The notes below the pieces were generated by a model that had not been told where the DNA came from, made no database searches, and saw only the letters and a program-made list of their open reading frames with translations. Of a DNA stretch of 64,000 nt, positions 54,351 through 63,829 are shown in pieces. The DNA comes from an uncultured bacterium. Lineage in GTDB: Bacteria; Cyanobacteriota; Vampirovibrionia; Gastranaerophilales; Gastranaerophilaceae. The DNA is taken from positions 62,001 through 126,000 of the forward strand of contig CADBUY010000004.1 in assembly GCA_902797965.1 (NCBI GenBank), given 5' to 3'. The translations under genes were made by a program, and so were the position numbers. Within the stretch, counting starts at the first letter, position 1; every line of letters starts with the position of its first letter.

Positions 54351-55274
54351 ATGACAGCAATGAGTAATTTGGAATATGTAGATTTTGAAGAGGATAATGA
54401 AAAAGAAAATATAAAAACATTTAGTAACATTGTTAATAATGATGACATACTTCAAATGTATCTTAAACAAATCGGGCGAAAAAAAATGCTATCAAAATCG
54501 GAGGAAACCGAACTTGGCAAGAGGATTCAGGAGGGTAGTGACGAAGATAGAGAGTGTGCAATGAGAGAACTTGTTCAGGCTAATCTTAGATTGGTAGTGT
54601 CTATTGCAAAAAAATATATTGGGCAGGGGGTTCTTTTTATGGACTTAGTGCAAGAGGGTTCGTTGGGACTGATTAAGGCAGCTGAAAAGTTTGACTATAA
54701 GAAGAATTTTAAATTCTCGACTTATGCAACGTGGTGGATTAAGCAAACTATAATAAGAGCCATTTCAAATCAGTCAAAAACGATAAGGATTCCTGTCCAT
54801 ATGCTTGAAAAAATAAGAAAATATAAAAAAGCTTGTTATCTTGTAGAATGTGATGAAACAATGGATTCTGATGATGAAACTATATCAAAAATCACAGGAC
54901 TGGATAAAAAACATATAGAAGAAGTTAAGAATGCAATAAAAACAGAACCAATAAGTCTGGAAACTTATGTGACGGACGATTTATGTATTCAGGATTATGT
55001 AGCTGATACAACATACAGTACTCCGGAAAACAATACACAAAAGAAACTGAAGGAACATGATTTAATACATTTACTCAAAAATCTTGATAAAAGAGAGAGA
55101 GAAATAATTATGCGCAGGTATGGTATAAATGATGATGAACCAAAGACTCTGGAGCAAATCGGTAATTCATTGGGCTTTTCGAAGGAGCGTATTCGACAAT
55201 TAGAAAATGCCGCTATACAAAAACTTAGGAATGTTAAAAGGATTGAGGATTATAAAACTTACTTGGATGAGTGA
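54351..55274 (+). CDS. RNA polymerase sigma-70 family factor (RpoD/SigA-type)
   Basis: This 307-residue sigma factor has region 1.2 ([21 protein letters not shown]), region 2 ([40 protein letters not shown]...[13 protein letters not shown]), region 3 and region 4 ([15 protein letters not shown]...[20 protein letters not shown]). It lacks the acidic region 1.1, so it may be a short primary sigma or a group 2 alternative factor. The ATG at 54351 has GGGAGGG upstream; an earlier ATG (54333) overlaps that site. It ends 16 bases inside the convergent GH77-like gene. Confidence 0.88.
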   Translation: MTAMSNLEYVDFEEDNEKENIKTFSNIVNNDDILQMYLKQIGRKKMLSKSEETELGKRIQEGSDEDRECAMRELVQANLRLVVSIAKKYIGQGVLFMDLVQEGSLGLIKAAEKFDYKKNFKFSTYATWWIKQTIIRAISNQSKTIRIPVHMLEKIRKYKKACYLVECDETMDSDDETISKITGLDKKHIEEVKNAIKTEPISLETYVTDDLCIQDYVADTTYSTPENNTQKKLKEHDLIHLLKNLDKREREIIMRRYGINDDEPKTLEQIGNSLGFSKERIRQLENAAIQKLRNVKRIEDYKTYLDE

Positions 55275-57064
55275 TTCTTTTTATAAATAGCAATACCAAA
55301 ACCTAATAATACTAAACCTATGCAAGCTGCTCCAATGGCAAATTTTTTCCAAGACGGAGCGGCTCCTTCTTTTTCTTCCAGTATTTTTCTGTATTTAACA
55401 ATTTTTTTAAATAATTCAGGCTCATTTTTGTCCAAACCTTGTGCTTTAAATTGTTTTTCAAGTGCATCCATCGGATTGTAAGCTGTACCTTTGCTAAGTG
55501 CGTTTATATAGACCTCTTCATAGTTTTCCGGAATTTTAGCAGTCCAGTCTAAACTTCTGTCACTCAGGTGCTGAAACTTATTATCAAATCCAAGAGCGGA
55601 GAGAAAGAATACAAAGTTATTTTTTGCTCTTAATGGCTCTGCAAATTTTGCTTTTAAAAACTCACTTTTTGTTTTAAGTTTACTTTCAGGAATATTCAAT
55701 GCTTTGCTTAATGCTTCAATTTGTTCTGTTGTTGGTTCTATGTTCCCTGTATCATGGTTAGCACTTCCTATAATAAATTTGTCAGGGTTCCATCTTCTGT
55801 CTAAAAAGTTCTTTGCACTACCCCAGTTTTTTGTCATGTGTTCCGAGGTGTATATTTTAACTCTGTCTTTAACTGATGGTTTTAGTTCATTATCATAATA
55901 GATACTAAATTCTGTATTCGGATCTGCTGCAAATTCATGCATTATGTTGTTGAGGTCATAGTCACTGCCTTTAACTTTTTTGACTTCATCATCAATTATG
56001 TCTAAGAATTTTGTTCCGTTAAAAATCTTTGACTTAACCCCTGTTTTTGTATCGGTTATATTAGGACTTATGTAAGTCCAGGCTGCATCTACCCTAAAAC
56101 CGTCAAAACGCTTCGCAAACAGATTAACTTTTTCTCTTAATAAAGCTTCTGCATCCGGTGAATTTGCATCAAGAGCAGGCAGACTCCAGCTCATTTTTGT
56201 ATTTTTAAGGAAAGCCTTAGGGTGTGACCAGACTTCATCATAAGCAAAACCACAAAGCATATCACCATTTAGTTTTATCCCTTTGGAATTTAGTTCTGCT
56301 TTTGCTTTCTTTAGGCTTTTTTCTGCTAAAAAGTTTTTGAACTTGTAAAAATCAATGCTCTCAGATTTAAGTTGTTTTATCTCTGTAATTCTTTTTTTTC
56401 TTTCTGCAACACTTACTATATCTTCGTTAAAAAGATTTTTGTCTAATTCATTCCATTTACGGTAGTCATGCGTGTGGTTTATTTCTCTGAACGCTCTATA
56501 CAAACTTTTTCTTTCAAGAAGTTGTGCGTATTCTGTTTTGTATGCTTCAAATTCCTGCTTCATTTCAGGTGATAAATGATTATATAGTTTTTTAAGCATA
56601 TCTTCTGAAATCGAGTTAAATTCAACTATGTTTGAAAAATTGACTTTGTCTTTTACGTTGTTTTTTGCTGCAACTTTTTTAAAATCTTCTTCTGATAAAT
56701 AATCTTTAAGATTTATCATGTGGTTACCCAAATCGAGTGCTGTGCCGGAATACGGTAAATATACACCGGCATGGGAATGATATTGACCGCTTGGTAGAAT
56801 CTGAACTTCGTTAATTCCCCAGTACTTTTTAGCAAAATCAAAGAATTTTTGGGCATCTTCAGAACCAAGATTGCCGACACCTGTGTTGTTAGACGGTGAT
56901 TGCGGAAGTGATGGAGTCGGAACTATAAGAATTGATTTTCCGCTAAGTACTCCTGTATTTGCAGCCTTTGCTTTACCTTGTTTAAGAACATCAGAATATT
57001 CGGCTTCTTCAGATGTTTTAAGCCGCCTTTTAAAATTAATGGAGTTTATTGGTAATATTTTCAT
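55259..57064 (-). CDS. GH77 (4-alpha-glucanotransferase)-like protein, C-terminal membrane anchor
   Basis: This 601-residue protein resembles amylomaltase MalQ in spaced blocks: [16 protein letters not shown] (MalQ SLPGP-GIGDLG), [34 protein letters not shown] (nucleophile Asp), IMHEFAAD (acid/base Glu region) and SANHDTGN (third Asp). The catalytic triad seems kept but the surrounding motif is divergent. The start [16 protein letters not shown] carries a tag also seen at 16338 and 59932. The C terminus has a membrane helix ([20 protein letters not shown]) and a basic end, which MalQ lacks. The ATG at 57064 follows AGGGTG. Confidence 0.7.
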   Translation of the reverse strand: MKILPINSINFKRRLKTSEEAEYSDVLKQGKAKAANTGVLSGKSILIVPTPSLPQSPSNNTGVGNLGSEDAQKFFDFAKKYWGINEVQILPSGQYHSHAGVYLPYSGTALDLGNHMINLKDYLSEEDFKKVAAKNNVKDKVNFSNIVEFNSISEDMLKKLYNHLSPEMKQEFEAYKTEYAQLLERKSLYRAFREINHTHDYRKWNELDKNLFNEDIVSVAERKKRITEIKQLKSESIDFYKFKNFLAEKSLKKAKAELNSKGIKLNGDMLCGFAYDEVWSHPKAFLKNTKMSWSLPALDANSPDAEALLREKVNLFAKRFDGFRVDAAWTYISPNITDTKTGVKSKIFNGTKFLDIIDDEVKKVKGSDYDLNNIMHEFAADPNTEFSIYYDNELKPSVKDRVKIYTSEHMTKNWGSAKNFLDRRWNPDKFIIGSANHDTGNIEPTTEQIEALSKALNIPESKLKTKSEFLKAKFAEPLRAKNNFVFFLSALGFDNKFQHLSDRSLDWTAKIPENYEEVYINALSKGTAYNPMDALEKQFKAQGLDKNEPELFKKIVKYRKILEEKEGAAPSWKKFAIGAACIGLVLLGFGIAIYKKNHSSK

Positions 57065-57126
57065 ACACACCCTATGTATATTAAAACTCAAACAGAAAAA
57101 TTTTTGTTAGTTGGGGGTATAATATA

Positions 57127-57272
57127 CTCCCTCTCCTATTGAGGAGAGGGATAGGGGTGAGGTTTATTTTGTTTCTCCTCCCTAGTTAGGGAGGGTTGGG
57201 GAGGGTGTCAATGAGTTTTGATTGTATTAGTTTTAATACACACCCCTCCTAACCTCCCCTATTGAGGGGAGG
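57127..57272. repeat. Left arm of an inverted repeat around the coiled-coil gene
   Basis: CTCCCTCTCCTATTGAGGAG..., the palindrome CCCTAGTTAGGG, and ACCCCTCCTAACCTCCCC match, reverse-complemented and in opposite order, 59721-59858. It also belongs to the dispersed family seen at 38246-38883. The rest of 57065-57447 holds one more hairpin (AGAGGACTCC/GGAGTCCTCT) and no gene. Confidence 0.75.
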
Positions 57273-57447
57273 AATTTATTGTGATAGTTTTATTAATTTA
57301 CTCCCTCTCCCCTTGAGGGAGAGGGAATGCGAATAAAGAGAGGACTCCTTTTTATGGGAGTCCTCTATATATTATCCTTTCGGATTGGAAACTATGGATA
57401 TATTACGAATATTACTGACCCTCTCCCGCCGGAGAGGTAGGCGGTTA

Positions 57448-59133
57448 CTAGCCTGAGAATGTCTTGAATGATTTATCAGTGTTGTCTTGAATAACTTTCT
57501 TAACAGCATCGATTTCTGTATTCAACGCATTTCTTTCTGTATCAAGTCTCTTTAACTTCAATTCTAACTGTTTATCTTGTTCTTGAAGTTTCTTTGTTTT
57601 CTGATTAAAGTCTTCTTGAACCCTGTCATATTCAGCTTTTTCATTTTCATATTTAGCAACTGCGGCACCGTATGCAACATCATCCTTTTCTTGGCCTTTT
57701 GTAACCATAACTTTTTTACCATTTACAGTTATATTACCAGTACCAGTAGCATTATTAAAGTTTTTGATATCTGATACATTTATTGGGTTTTCTAATGAAA
57801 TCCAGCCCTCATCAACTTGTTCATTTTGATAACGTGTTGCAGTACCATTCTCTATTTTAATGGCTTCTGTTGCGATACCGTTACTAACAACAATTCTCCA
57901 TTTTGATAATTCATCTGCATTTAAAATACCATTATTCTGTGAAGCTACATAGTTTTTTATTCTACTTTTTAATTCTGCACCACCATCAGCAGAGGTAACT
58001 TTGCTATCATCAAGCGTATAAGCTGAGTTTCCATCAACTTCTACATTGTTAGTTTTTTTATATAAATCAACTTTACATAATCCTGTTTCTGGATCAAAGT
58101 TTTCTTCTGTAATAGCTTTACCATCACTTGTAAAATAGCTATTTTTGATGGCTTCCATCTGACTCTTTGAACACCCGTTAGAAGCTTTCTGTACTGCTGT
58201 TAAGTCACCTTTTTGCTCGCTACCATCGATTTGAGAAGTCCAAGTATATTCCATTGCTGGTGCATCACCGGTTCCATTCAAACCTGTCTTATGATATGTA
58301 ATTTGAGGAGATGGGTTACCACCTTTTTCAATCTTTACATTTTCTGTTCCTTCAAATCCATCATAATAAACGCTTTCTTTATATGAATCAACATCATTTC
58401 TTGATGTTTCCCAGTCATCTTCTGCAGATTCGTACTCACTTTTTGCAGTTTCGTAAGCTGTCTTTTTTGTGTCAGCGTTACTCTTAGCAGTATTATAGGC
58501 GGTTTTCGCACTATTGTATGCAGTACTATCTAATTCTCCATCATTCATAAAATCTGATTCATCTGGCTCTGTTGGAACAGATTGTAGTGCACTTTGATAA
58601 GCTAAATATGCATTATTCGCATCTGTTTGTTTTTGTGTTTTATACTGTTCTTTAGTATATTTATTTGCAATTTTATTATTAAAATCTTCTTCTGATATTT
58701 GTCCCTGATTATTTTCATAACATTTTACTTCTTTTTGTTTAGGAACAGTCGCTTCAATTATAGTACCTTGTGGATTTGGAGTCGCTTCTTTTTCGTATAC
58801 AGCTTTAACATCATTTGTAGTTGCATCATCTCCGACTCTAGCTTTTAATGAGTTGACGTTATTGCCTTCTACTGCTACTTCTAATTTACCGTCACCATTT
58901 AGTGATAGTTTTACACCTTTACCATCAGAAGTCTTTCCGGTATAAGTTTCTTTCATAAAGTCATAAGGGCTTGGTGCTGTTGGAACAGGTATTCTCAACG
59001 CTTGTTCTGATAATGATGCAGCTTGATTAGATAAGTTTAATCTTTGCTGGTTAATTTGTTGACCTTCAAGTTCAAGGTCGGACATTCTGGCAGTTAATTG
59101 TATATAACGTGCCTGTGATGCTGACATACCCAT
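57448..59133 (-). CDS. Flagellin-style coiled-coil protein (MGMSASQAR family)
   Basis: This 561-residue protein matches no named family that I can place, but it has a striking layout. An N-terminal helix (MGMSASQARYIQLTARMSDLELEGQQ, continuing to about residue 50) and a C-terminal helix (about 495-561, EKAEYDRVQEDFNQKTKKLQ... to FKTFSG) are probable coiled coils. They flank a middle of low-complexity Thr/Ser/Asn/Ala sequence with a helical stretch around 175-245 and beta-like parts. Axial flagellar and type III filament proteins have paired terminal helices like this. No signal peptide is visible. Inverted repeats surround the gene. Confidence 0.65.
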   Translation of the reverse strand: MGMSASQARYIQLTARMSDLELEGQQINQQRLNLSNQAASLSEQALRIPVPTAPSPYDFMKETYTGKTSDGKGVKLSLNGDGKLEVAVEGNNVNSLKARVGDDATTNDVKAVYEKEATPNPQGTIIEATVPKQKEVKCYENNQGQISEEDFNNKIANKYTKEQYKTQKQTDANNAYLAYQSALQSVPTEPDESDFMNDGELDSTAYNSAKTAYNTAKSNADTKKTAYETAKSEYESAEDDWETSRNDVDSYKESVYYDGFEGTENVKIEKGGNPSPQITYHKTGLNGTGDAPAMEYTWTSQIDGSEQKGDLTAVQKASNGCSKSQMEAIKNSYFTSDGKAITEENFDPETGLCKVDLYKKTNNVEVDGNSAYTLDDSKVTSADGGAELKSRIKNYVASQNNGILNADELSKWRIVVSNGIATEAIKIENGTATRYQNEQVDEGWISLENPINVSDIKNFNNATGTGNITVNGKKVMVTKGQEKDDVAYGAAVAKYENEKAEYDRVQEDFNQKTKKLQEQDKQLELKLKRLDTERNALNTEIDAVKKVIQDNTDKSFKTFSG

Positions 59134-59340
59134 AGTTCGTGTTCTCCTTTTGTTTCCTTGTGTATCGTAATATTCTTTTTTTTCGCTTTGTCTGTAACTT
59201 TTGCGCTGAACTAATGAAAAATACTTTCTTTTGGTGTTCTCTTCTTCATGTAACTCAATGCATATTTTGTTACATTATGCTTTTTATACTCTCATATATC
59301 GGCATAATTTTCAAAAACTTTAATTTTTTTGACTGCTTTG

Positions 59341-59357
59341 TTACAAATCTTAACAAA
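59341..59357 (-). promoter_or_regulatory. TTTGTWA pair upstream of the coiled-coil gene
   Basis: On the minus strand TTTGTTA, three bases, then TTTGTAA, starts 10 bases apart. It is about 210 bases upstream of the start at 59133. A further TTTGTTA-like unit is at 59268. Proposed only. Confidence 0.35.
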
Positions 59358-59483
59358 ACCATCTTATACCATACTTGAAAGTCACTGATAATATAAAAAA
59401 TAAAATGACTAACAAATTTCACAAAAAAATAAAATCTTAACATTTCTTAATAAAATGTATTGGATGTAACATGTAACAAGTCA

Positions 59484-59928
59484 GCAATACCCCTCTCAAT
59501 CAGGAGAGGGGATTTTATATTCTGCTGAACTATTACTCTTGATTTTAACGTAGCGAAATAGGAACTATTACTTCTCCCCACGAGGGAGAATAGAATTTTT
59601 ATGAAAGCTATGCTTGAATAAGTAAAATTCTAAGAGAGGGTTAAAAAAGAATACACCCTCTCCCTCAAGGTGAGAGGGAGAAATGTTGTCATTGTGAGGC
59701 TCGTTAGTAGTAGTTTTGTACCTCCCCTCAGTAGGGGAGGTTAGGAGGGGTGCGTATTAAAACTTATTCAATCATAATTAACACCCTCCCCAACCCTCCC
59801 TAACTAGGGAGGGAAAGAATAAACCTCACCCCTGCCCTCTCCTCAATAGGAGAGGGAGCAAGTTAATAAAACTATCACAATAAATTCCTCCCTTATTGAG
59901 GAGAGGTTAGGAGGGGTGTCCTTTAAAA
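59484..59928. repeat. Intergenic repeat block including the right inverted arm
   Basis: Hairpin modules such as CCTCCCCTCAGTAGGGGAGG (59721) and CCCTAACTAGGG are repeated. 59721-59858 is the inverted partner of 57127-57272. The segment GAGGCTCGTTAGTAGTAGTTTT (59696-59717) is shared with the 170-bp tandem block at 38502-38871. No gene is seen here. Confidence 0.75.
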
Positions 59929-59931
59929 TTA

Positions 59932-61488
59932 TTATTTCTTATTATTGAAACCGATTTGAGGGCGTGTTGCTTTAGTTTTATATAAATCTTCTTTAATTTT
60001 CAGGTTCTGTGATTCAACTTTAGATAGAATTGTTTCAAAATCCCTTGCAGTTACATCACGTCTAATAATTTTACCTTCTTTTTTTGCTTCCTTTGCTTCT
60101 TTCTTCGGTATGTCACAAGCTCTGTTTGCCATATCTTCTAATGCACTGATAGGGAAGTTTTTTGTTGCTTTTGCAAGCTTAGATATAACTTCGTCATTAT
60201 TTGCAAGAGCCTGACTCTTGTTGTTACGGCTAAAGAATATTTTTAAGAGTGATTTTCTGGCTTCTTCATCAGGTAATCCTACATAAACCTGTGTATCAAA
60301 TCTTCTTCTGATTGCAGGATCCATGATGTCGTATTTGTTGGTAGTCAACGCAACCATAACATTATGTTCAGGAGCTTCCTGAATTTTATTCAGGAATGTT
60401 GTCATTTCTTCTCCCTCGAATTGAGAAGTTTTTTCGTTTCTTTCTACAAAGAATGAGTCACCATCATCTATCATCATTATTACAGGTTTTTCAGGCTTAG
60501 CAATTGAATATGCGTATTCAAAAGCTGCATCAATGTTTTTAGAGGTTTCGTGATAATAAGATGTTTTTAATCGTACCGTTTCCAACTGTAATAGCGGAAC
60601 ATCTGCTTCTACGGCTAAATGTTTAACGATTGTAGTTTTACCGCAGCCCGGAGGTCCATATAATAATAAGCCTTTTGGCAGTTTTGTTCCATAGTCCTCA
60701 GCATCTTGTTTTGCTTGTTCCGGGTCTCTTAAAAAGTCTACAACTTTGTCTGTCAACTCTGCTTTAAGTTCTTTCATTCCACCCAAGCCATCAAAACCTT
60801 TTAAGGCATTTCCACTTGGTACAAATTCAACAACTTTGTCTTTTCCTCGTTTTAAAAATTCTGCTTGTTCTTCACTCAAACCGTTATTTTGAGCATTATT
60901 GGTGTTTTCAGCAGCCAGTTCGTTGTCTTCTTCCTCTTCAGGAACTTCAGAGGCTCTTGACATACTTGATGACACGATTACTGCTCCCGGGAATAAATGC
61001 GACATTATAGTACCCAATAAGTCACCGTCTGGTTGCTGCTCAAATTCTGCATCTGCTTCGTTTTGATTAAACTCTGATAATTGCTGTGCTTCTTCCTCTT
61101 CAATATCTTCCTGTAAATACTTAACCAATGCTGTTAGCCAATGCTTATCATTGTCTTGAAGATTTCTTGCATTTACTTCTTCTGCATACGTTTCTAATTC
61201 TTTTCGTTTATAGTTATAATTTGGGAAATGGGCATCAATCATATCTGCAAGTATAACTTTAATCGGCAAAAATACTTTTGCAAGCTTGTCTGTAAGGTCA
61301 GGCATCCCCTTTTTATCTGCTTCTCTTAGCTTTATTTCTGTCTGATTTGTAATGCTGCACAAATCTTTTAAATATTTGCAATAAGCTTTGTTCTTTTTTG
61401 CTTTTCCTAAATCGTTCATTAATTGAGCGTTAACTAGTGCGTTGTAACCGAATGAGGTGTTGTTGGATTGAATTTTTTGTATTTGCAT
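59932..61488 (-). CDS. AAA+ ATPase with N-terminal SFGYN tag, altered Walker B
   Basis: This 518-residue protein begins MQIQKIQSNNTSFGYNALVN, a tag-like start. A helical region (about 20-230, with an acidic low-complexity stretch EEEEDNELAAENTNNAQNN) precedes the AAA+ module. FDGLGGMKELKAELTD opens it, Walker A is GPPGCGKTT near 275, Walker B is PVIMMIDDGDSFF near 330, and AIRRRFDTQ holds the Arg finger. The Walker B acid Glu that activates water is Asp here, which may slow ATP hydrolysis. It is otherwise like a Cdc48/katanin-type remodeler. It has no transmembrane helix. A TTTGTAA pair is at its -35 region. Confidence 0.82.
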   Translation of the reverse strand: MQIQKIQSNNTSFGYNALVNAQLMNDLGKAKKNKAYCKYLKDLCSITNQTEIKLREADKKGMPDLTDKLAKVFLPIKVILADMIDAHFPNYNYKRKELETYAEEVNARNLQDNDKHWLTALVKYLQEDIEEEEAQQLSEFNQNEADAEFEQQPDGDLLGTIMSHLFPGAVIVSSSMSRASEVPEEEEDNELAAENTNNAQNNGLSEEQAEFLKRGKDKVVEFVPSGNALKGFDGLGGMKELKAELTDKVVDFLRDPEQAKQDAEDYGTKLPKGLLLYGPPGCGKTTIVKHLAVEADVPLLQLETVRLKTSYYHETSKNIDAAFEYAYSIAKPEKPVIMMIDDGDSFFVERNEKTSQFEGEEMTTFLNKIQEAPEHNVMVALTTNKYDIMDPAIRRRFDTQVYVGLPDEEARKSLLKIFFSRNNKSQALANNDEVISKLAKATKNFPISALEDMANRACDIPKKEAKEAKKEGKIIRRDVTARDFETILSKVESQNLKIKEDLYKTKATRPQIGFNNKK

Positions 61489-61549
61489 TATTTAAATTCC
61501 CTTTATTAAATATAAAGATTCTTTCTATATGTTTAGTTATAACCTGCTA

Positions 61550-61588
61550 ATTATATTTTTTGCTAGTAAATTTACAAAGATTTACAAA
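61550..61588 (-). promoter_or_regulatory. Promoter of the AAA ATPase with TTTGTAA pair at -35
   Basis: On the minus strand TATAAT (61550-61555) is 17 bases from TTTGTA (61573-61578), a good sigma-70 spacing. A second TTTGTAA lies 10 bases further upstream (61582-61588). The heptamer thus overlaps the -35 box and repeats one turn away, the clearest promoter-linked example of this motif. Confidence 0.55.
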
Positions 61589-61675
61589 ATTATTATAATC
61601 AACTGTTACCTCTTGTTTTTACTACTTGATATGATAGTATTATGTCAAATCCAACTTGATTAAGGAGTATGTATC

Positions 61676-63037
61676 TTGAATAAAATATCAACAATACTAG
61701 CCGCAGCTATCTTATTCGCATGCTTAAATTTATTTCAAACAACGCATGCACAAAACACAGAAACTGACATGTCATCATCTTATATGAGCAGAGCATCAGC
61801 TTTATTTATGAAAAAAGATATAAGGGGTGCTGTTCAGGTTTTAGACGAAGCTATCAGTGCTAATCCAAATAATCCGCAATTATATTTAAACAGAGGTTTT
61901 ATAAAACATGTAATGCTGGATTATGAAGATGCAATGTCTGATTATGATACAGCTCTTAAGATTAACCCGAGATTTGCCTATGCTTACAATAACAGAGGCG
62001 TACTTAAAGTCGCGATGAAAGATATTAATGGTGCTATGCAGGATTATGCTAAAGCGCTCGAAATAAATAAGAATTATTCTGATGTTTATTACAACAGAGG
62101 AAATTTAAAGTTTATGACTGATGATTTACAAGGCGCACTGGAAGATTATAATATTGCAATTCAGTTAAACCCTAAAGACTCAGAAGCATACAATAACAGA
62201 GGGGTTGTAAAAAAACGCTTGAATTATAATGTTGGTGCATTGAGTGATTATTCAAAAGCAATTGACTTGAACCCTAAAGACAGTATTGCTTATGCAAACA
62301 GAGGCAGACTCAAAAAGCTGTATTTCGATAACGAGGGTGCTTCAATAGACTTAAATCAGGCAGTAGAGTTAGCTGAAAACCAGATGTTTATAAAAAATGT
62401 AAAACCGTTATTATCTAATCAGCATTACATTGCTGCAATTCCTGAAGCGACTGCATTTGCCTTTGATTTTACCGAAAATGAACATGTTTCGCCAAGCAGT
62501 ATTTACGGTAAAAAAGATGCAAGTTATTCTAATAAGTTAGCGATGTCTACAACACCAAGTAATGTAGTTCCGGCATCATCTGTTCAGGAAAAACCATTGC
62601 AAAAAGATGTAGAACACTTTGGAAGTACAATGCAGAAAGATGTTAAAAAGATAGCAGCGCCTGCTAATTTAAGTAACCAAAATAAATCTAGCGGTGTAAC
62701 ATTGAGTGCAGGTGTAGGAAAAGTTGCAGCGCCGAATATTCCTGATATAAGAACTTCTACTGTTACAAATAATGCTACTACAAATGTTAAGCTTGCTGAC
62801 AGTTACTATATAAGAGGTTTACAAAAATGTGTGTTGAGAGATTTGCAGGGTGCTATGGCAGATTTGGATAAGGCAATCGCTAATAATTCAAAACACGCAG
62901 ATGCTTACTTCTACAGAGCAGCAATAAAGAAAGAATTAGGTGACAAAGACGGGTTTAGGCAGGATTATTCTACCGCAATACAGATTAAGCCGTCTTTGCA
63001 ATCATTTAACGATGAGAATGCTTTAAGTGTAATATAA
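61676..63037 (+). CDS. Exported TPR-repeat protein, TTG start
   Basis: This 453-residue protein has a signal peptide (MNKISTILAAAILFACLNLFQTTHA) then about six tetratricopeptide repeats (residues 35-235), for example AYAYNNRGVLKVAMKDINGAMQDYAKALEIN-like blocks. A Ser/Ala/Val linker (about 255-365) leads to two more C-terminal repeats (SYYIRGLQKCVLRDLQGAMADLDKAI). The start is a TTG, eight bases after AAGGAG. The nearer ATG at 61669 gives a 4-codon dead end. It probably acts as a periplasmic scaffold. Distant from the TPR gene at 405 but of similar style. Confidence 0.85.
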   Translation: MNKISTILAAAILFACLNLFQTTHAQNTETDMSSSYMSRASALFMKKDIRGAVQVLDEAISANPNNPQLYLNRGFIKHVMLDYEDAMSDYDTALKINPRFAYAYNNRGVLKVAMKDINGAMQDYAKALEINKNYSDVYYNRGNLKFMTDDLQGALEDYNIAIQLNPKDSEAYNNRGVVKKRLNYNVGALSDYSKAIDLNPKDSIAYANRGRLKKLYFDNEGASIDLNQAVELAENQMFIKNVKPLLSNQHYIAAIPEATAFAFDFTENEHVSPSSIYGKKDASYSNKLAMSTTPSNVVPASSVQEKPLQKDVEHFGSTMQKDVKKIAAPANLSNQNKSSGVTLSAGVGKVAAPNIPDIRTSTVTNNATTNVKLADSYYIRGLQKCVLRDLQGAMADLDKAIANNSKHADAYFYRAAIKKELGDKDGFRQDYSTAIQIKPSLQSFNDENALSVI

Positions 63038-63053
63038 ATATATTTATAATATT

Positions 63054-63082
63054 TTGCATGAGTATAAGTTTCATGCTATTCT
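63054..63082 (+). promoter_or_regulatory. Promoter of tRNA-Thr (CGT)
   Basis: TTGCAT (63054-63059) and TATTCT (63077-63082) are separated by 17 bases. Transcription would begin near 63089, two bases before the tRNA. Confidence 0.65.
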
Positions 63083-63090
63083 ATAACTAT

Positions 63091-63163
63091 GCCGATATAG
63101 CTCAGTTGGTAGAGCAACTCATTCGTAATGAGTAGGTCGCGGGTTCAAGTCCCACTATCGGCT
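63091..63163 (+). tRNA. tRNA-Thr (CGT)
   Basis: The acceptor stem GCCGATA/TATCGGC is complete. The anticodon stem ACTCA/TGAGT encloses TTCGTAA with anticodon CGT. D-arm TAGCTCAGTTGGTAGAGCAA and T-arm CGGGTTCAAGTCCCA are canonical. No CCA is encoded. Confidence 0.95.
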
Positions 63164-63188
63164 ATTATTTTGTATATTAGGGGATATG

Positions 63189-63809
63189 ATGAAAGTATTG
63201 TTGTTAAATGGAAGTTCACATAGAAATGGTACTACTTTTACTGCGCTAGAAGAAGTTTCAAGGGCGTTAAAGAATGAGCTTATTGACACTGAGATTTACC
63301 AATTGGGTAATCCTGAATTGCGTGATTGCTCAGGGTGTCAGGCTTGTAGAAAAATAGGAAAATGTGTATATAATGATGTTGTTAATGAGTTTGTTGAAAA
63401 AGCAAAAATGGCAGACGGATTTATATTCGGAACGCCTGTTTATTATGCTCATCCATCTGGCAGGATATTATCTTTCTTAGATAGAGCTTTTTACTCAGGA
63501 AGCTCTGCTTTTGCTTTTAAACCTGCCGCTTCTGTTGCAGTTGCGCGACGTTCAGGAACAACTGCCAGCTTTGATGTGCTGAATAAATATTTTACTATAT
63601 GCAATATGCCTGTTGTATCTTCAACATATTGGAATAATTTGCATGGTAATAATATGGAAGAAGCAAGGCAGGATGAAGAAGGTTTGCAGACAATGCGAAT
63701 CCTCGGACGGAATATGGCGTGGATGCTAAAGTGTATTGATGCCGGAAAAAAGATGGGTATAACAAAACCTCAGATTGAAGAAAAAGTTAAAACAAACTTT
63801 ATAAGATAG
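63189..63809 (+). CDS. Flavodoxin-fold, iron-sulfur flavoprotein-like reductase
   Basis: This 206-residue protein starts KVLLLNGSSHRNGTTFTAL, the FMN loop, and has DCSGCQACRKIGKCVYND near 47-64, giving C-x2-C-x2-C-x5-C, the Isf cluster spacing. FGTPVYYAHPSGRILSFLDR follows. It may be a FMN reductase or an electron-transfer flavoprotein. The ATG at 63189 is 5 bases after TTAGGGG; the ATG at 63186 just before it is too close. A regulator gene starts 20 bases after the stop. Confidence 0.85.
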   Translation: MKVLLLNGSSHRNGTTFTALEEVSRALKNELIDTEIYQLGNPELRDCSGCQACRKIGKCVYNDVVNEFVEKAKMADGFIFGTPVYYAHPSGRILSFLDRAFYSGSSAFAFKPAASVAVARRSGTTASFDVLNKYFTICNMPVVSSTYWNNLHGNNMEEARQDEEGLQTMRILGRNMAWMLKCIDAGKKMGITKPQIEEKVKTNFIR

Positions 63810-63829
63810 TTTAAGTAAAAGGATAGTAT

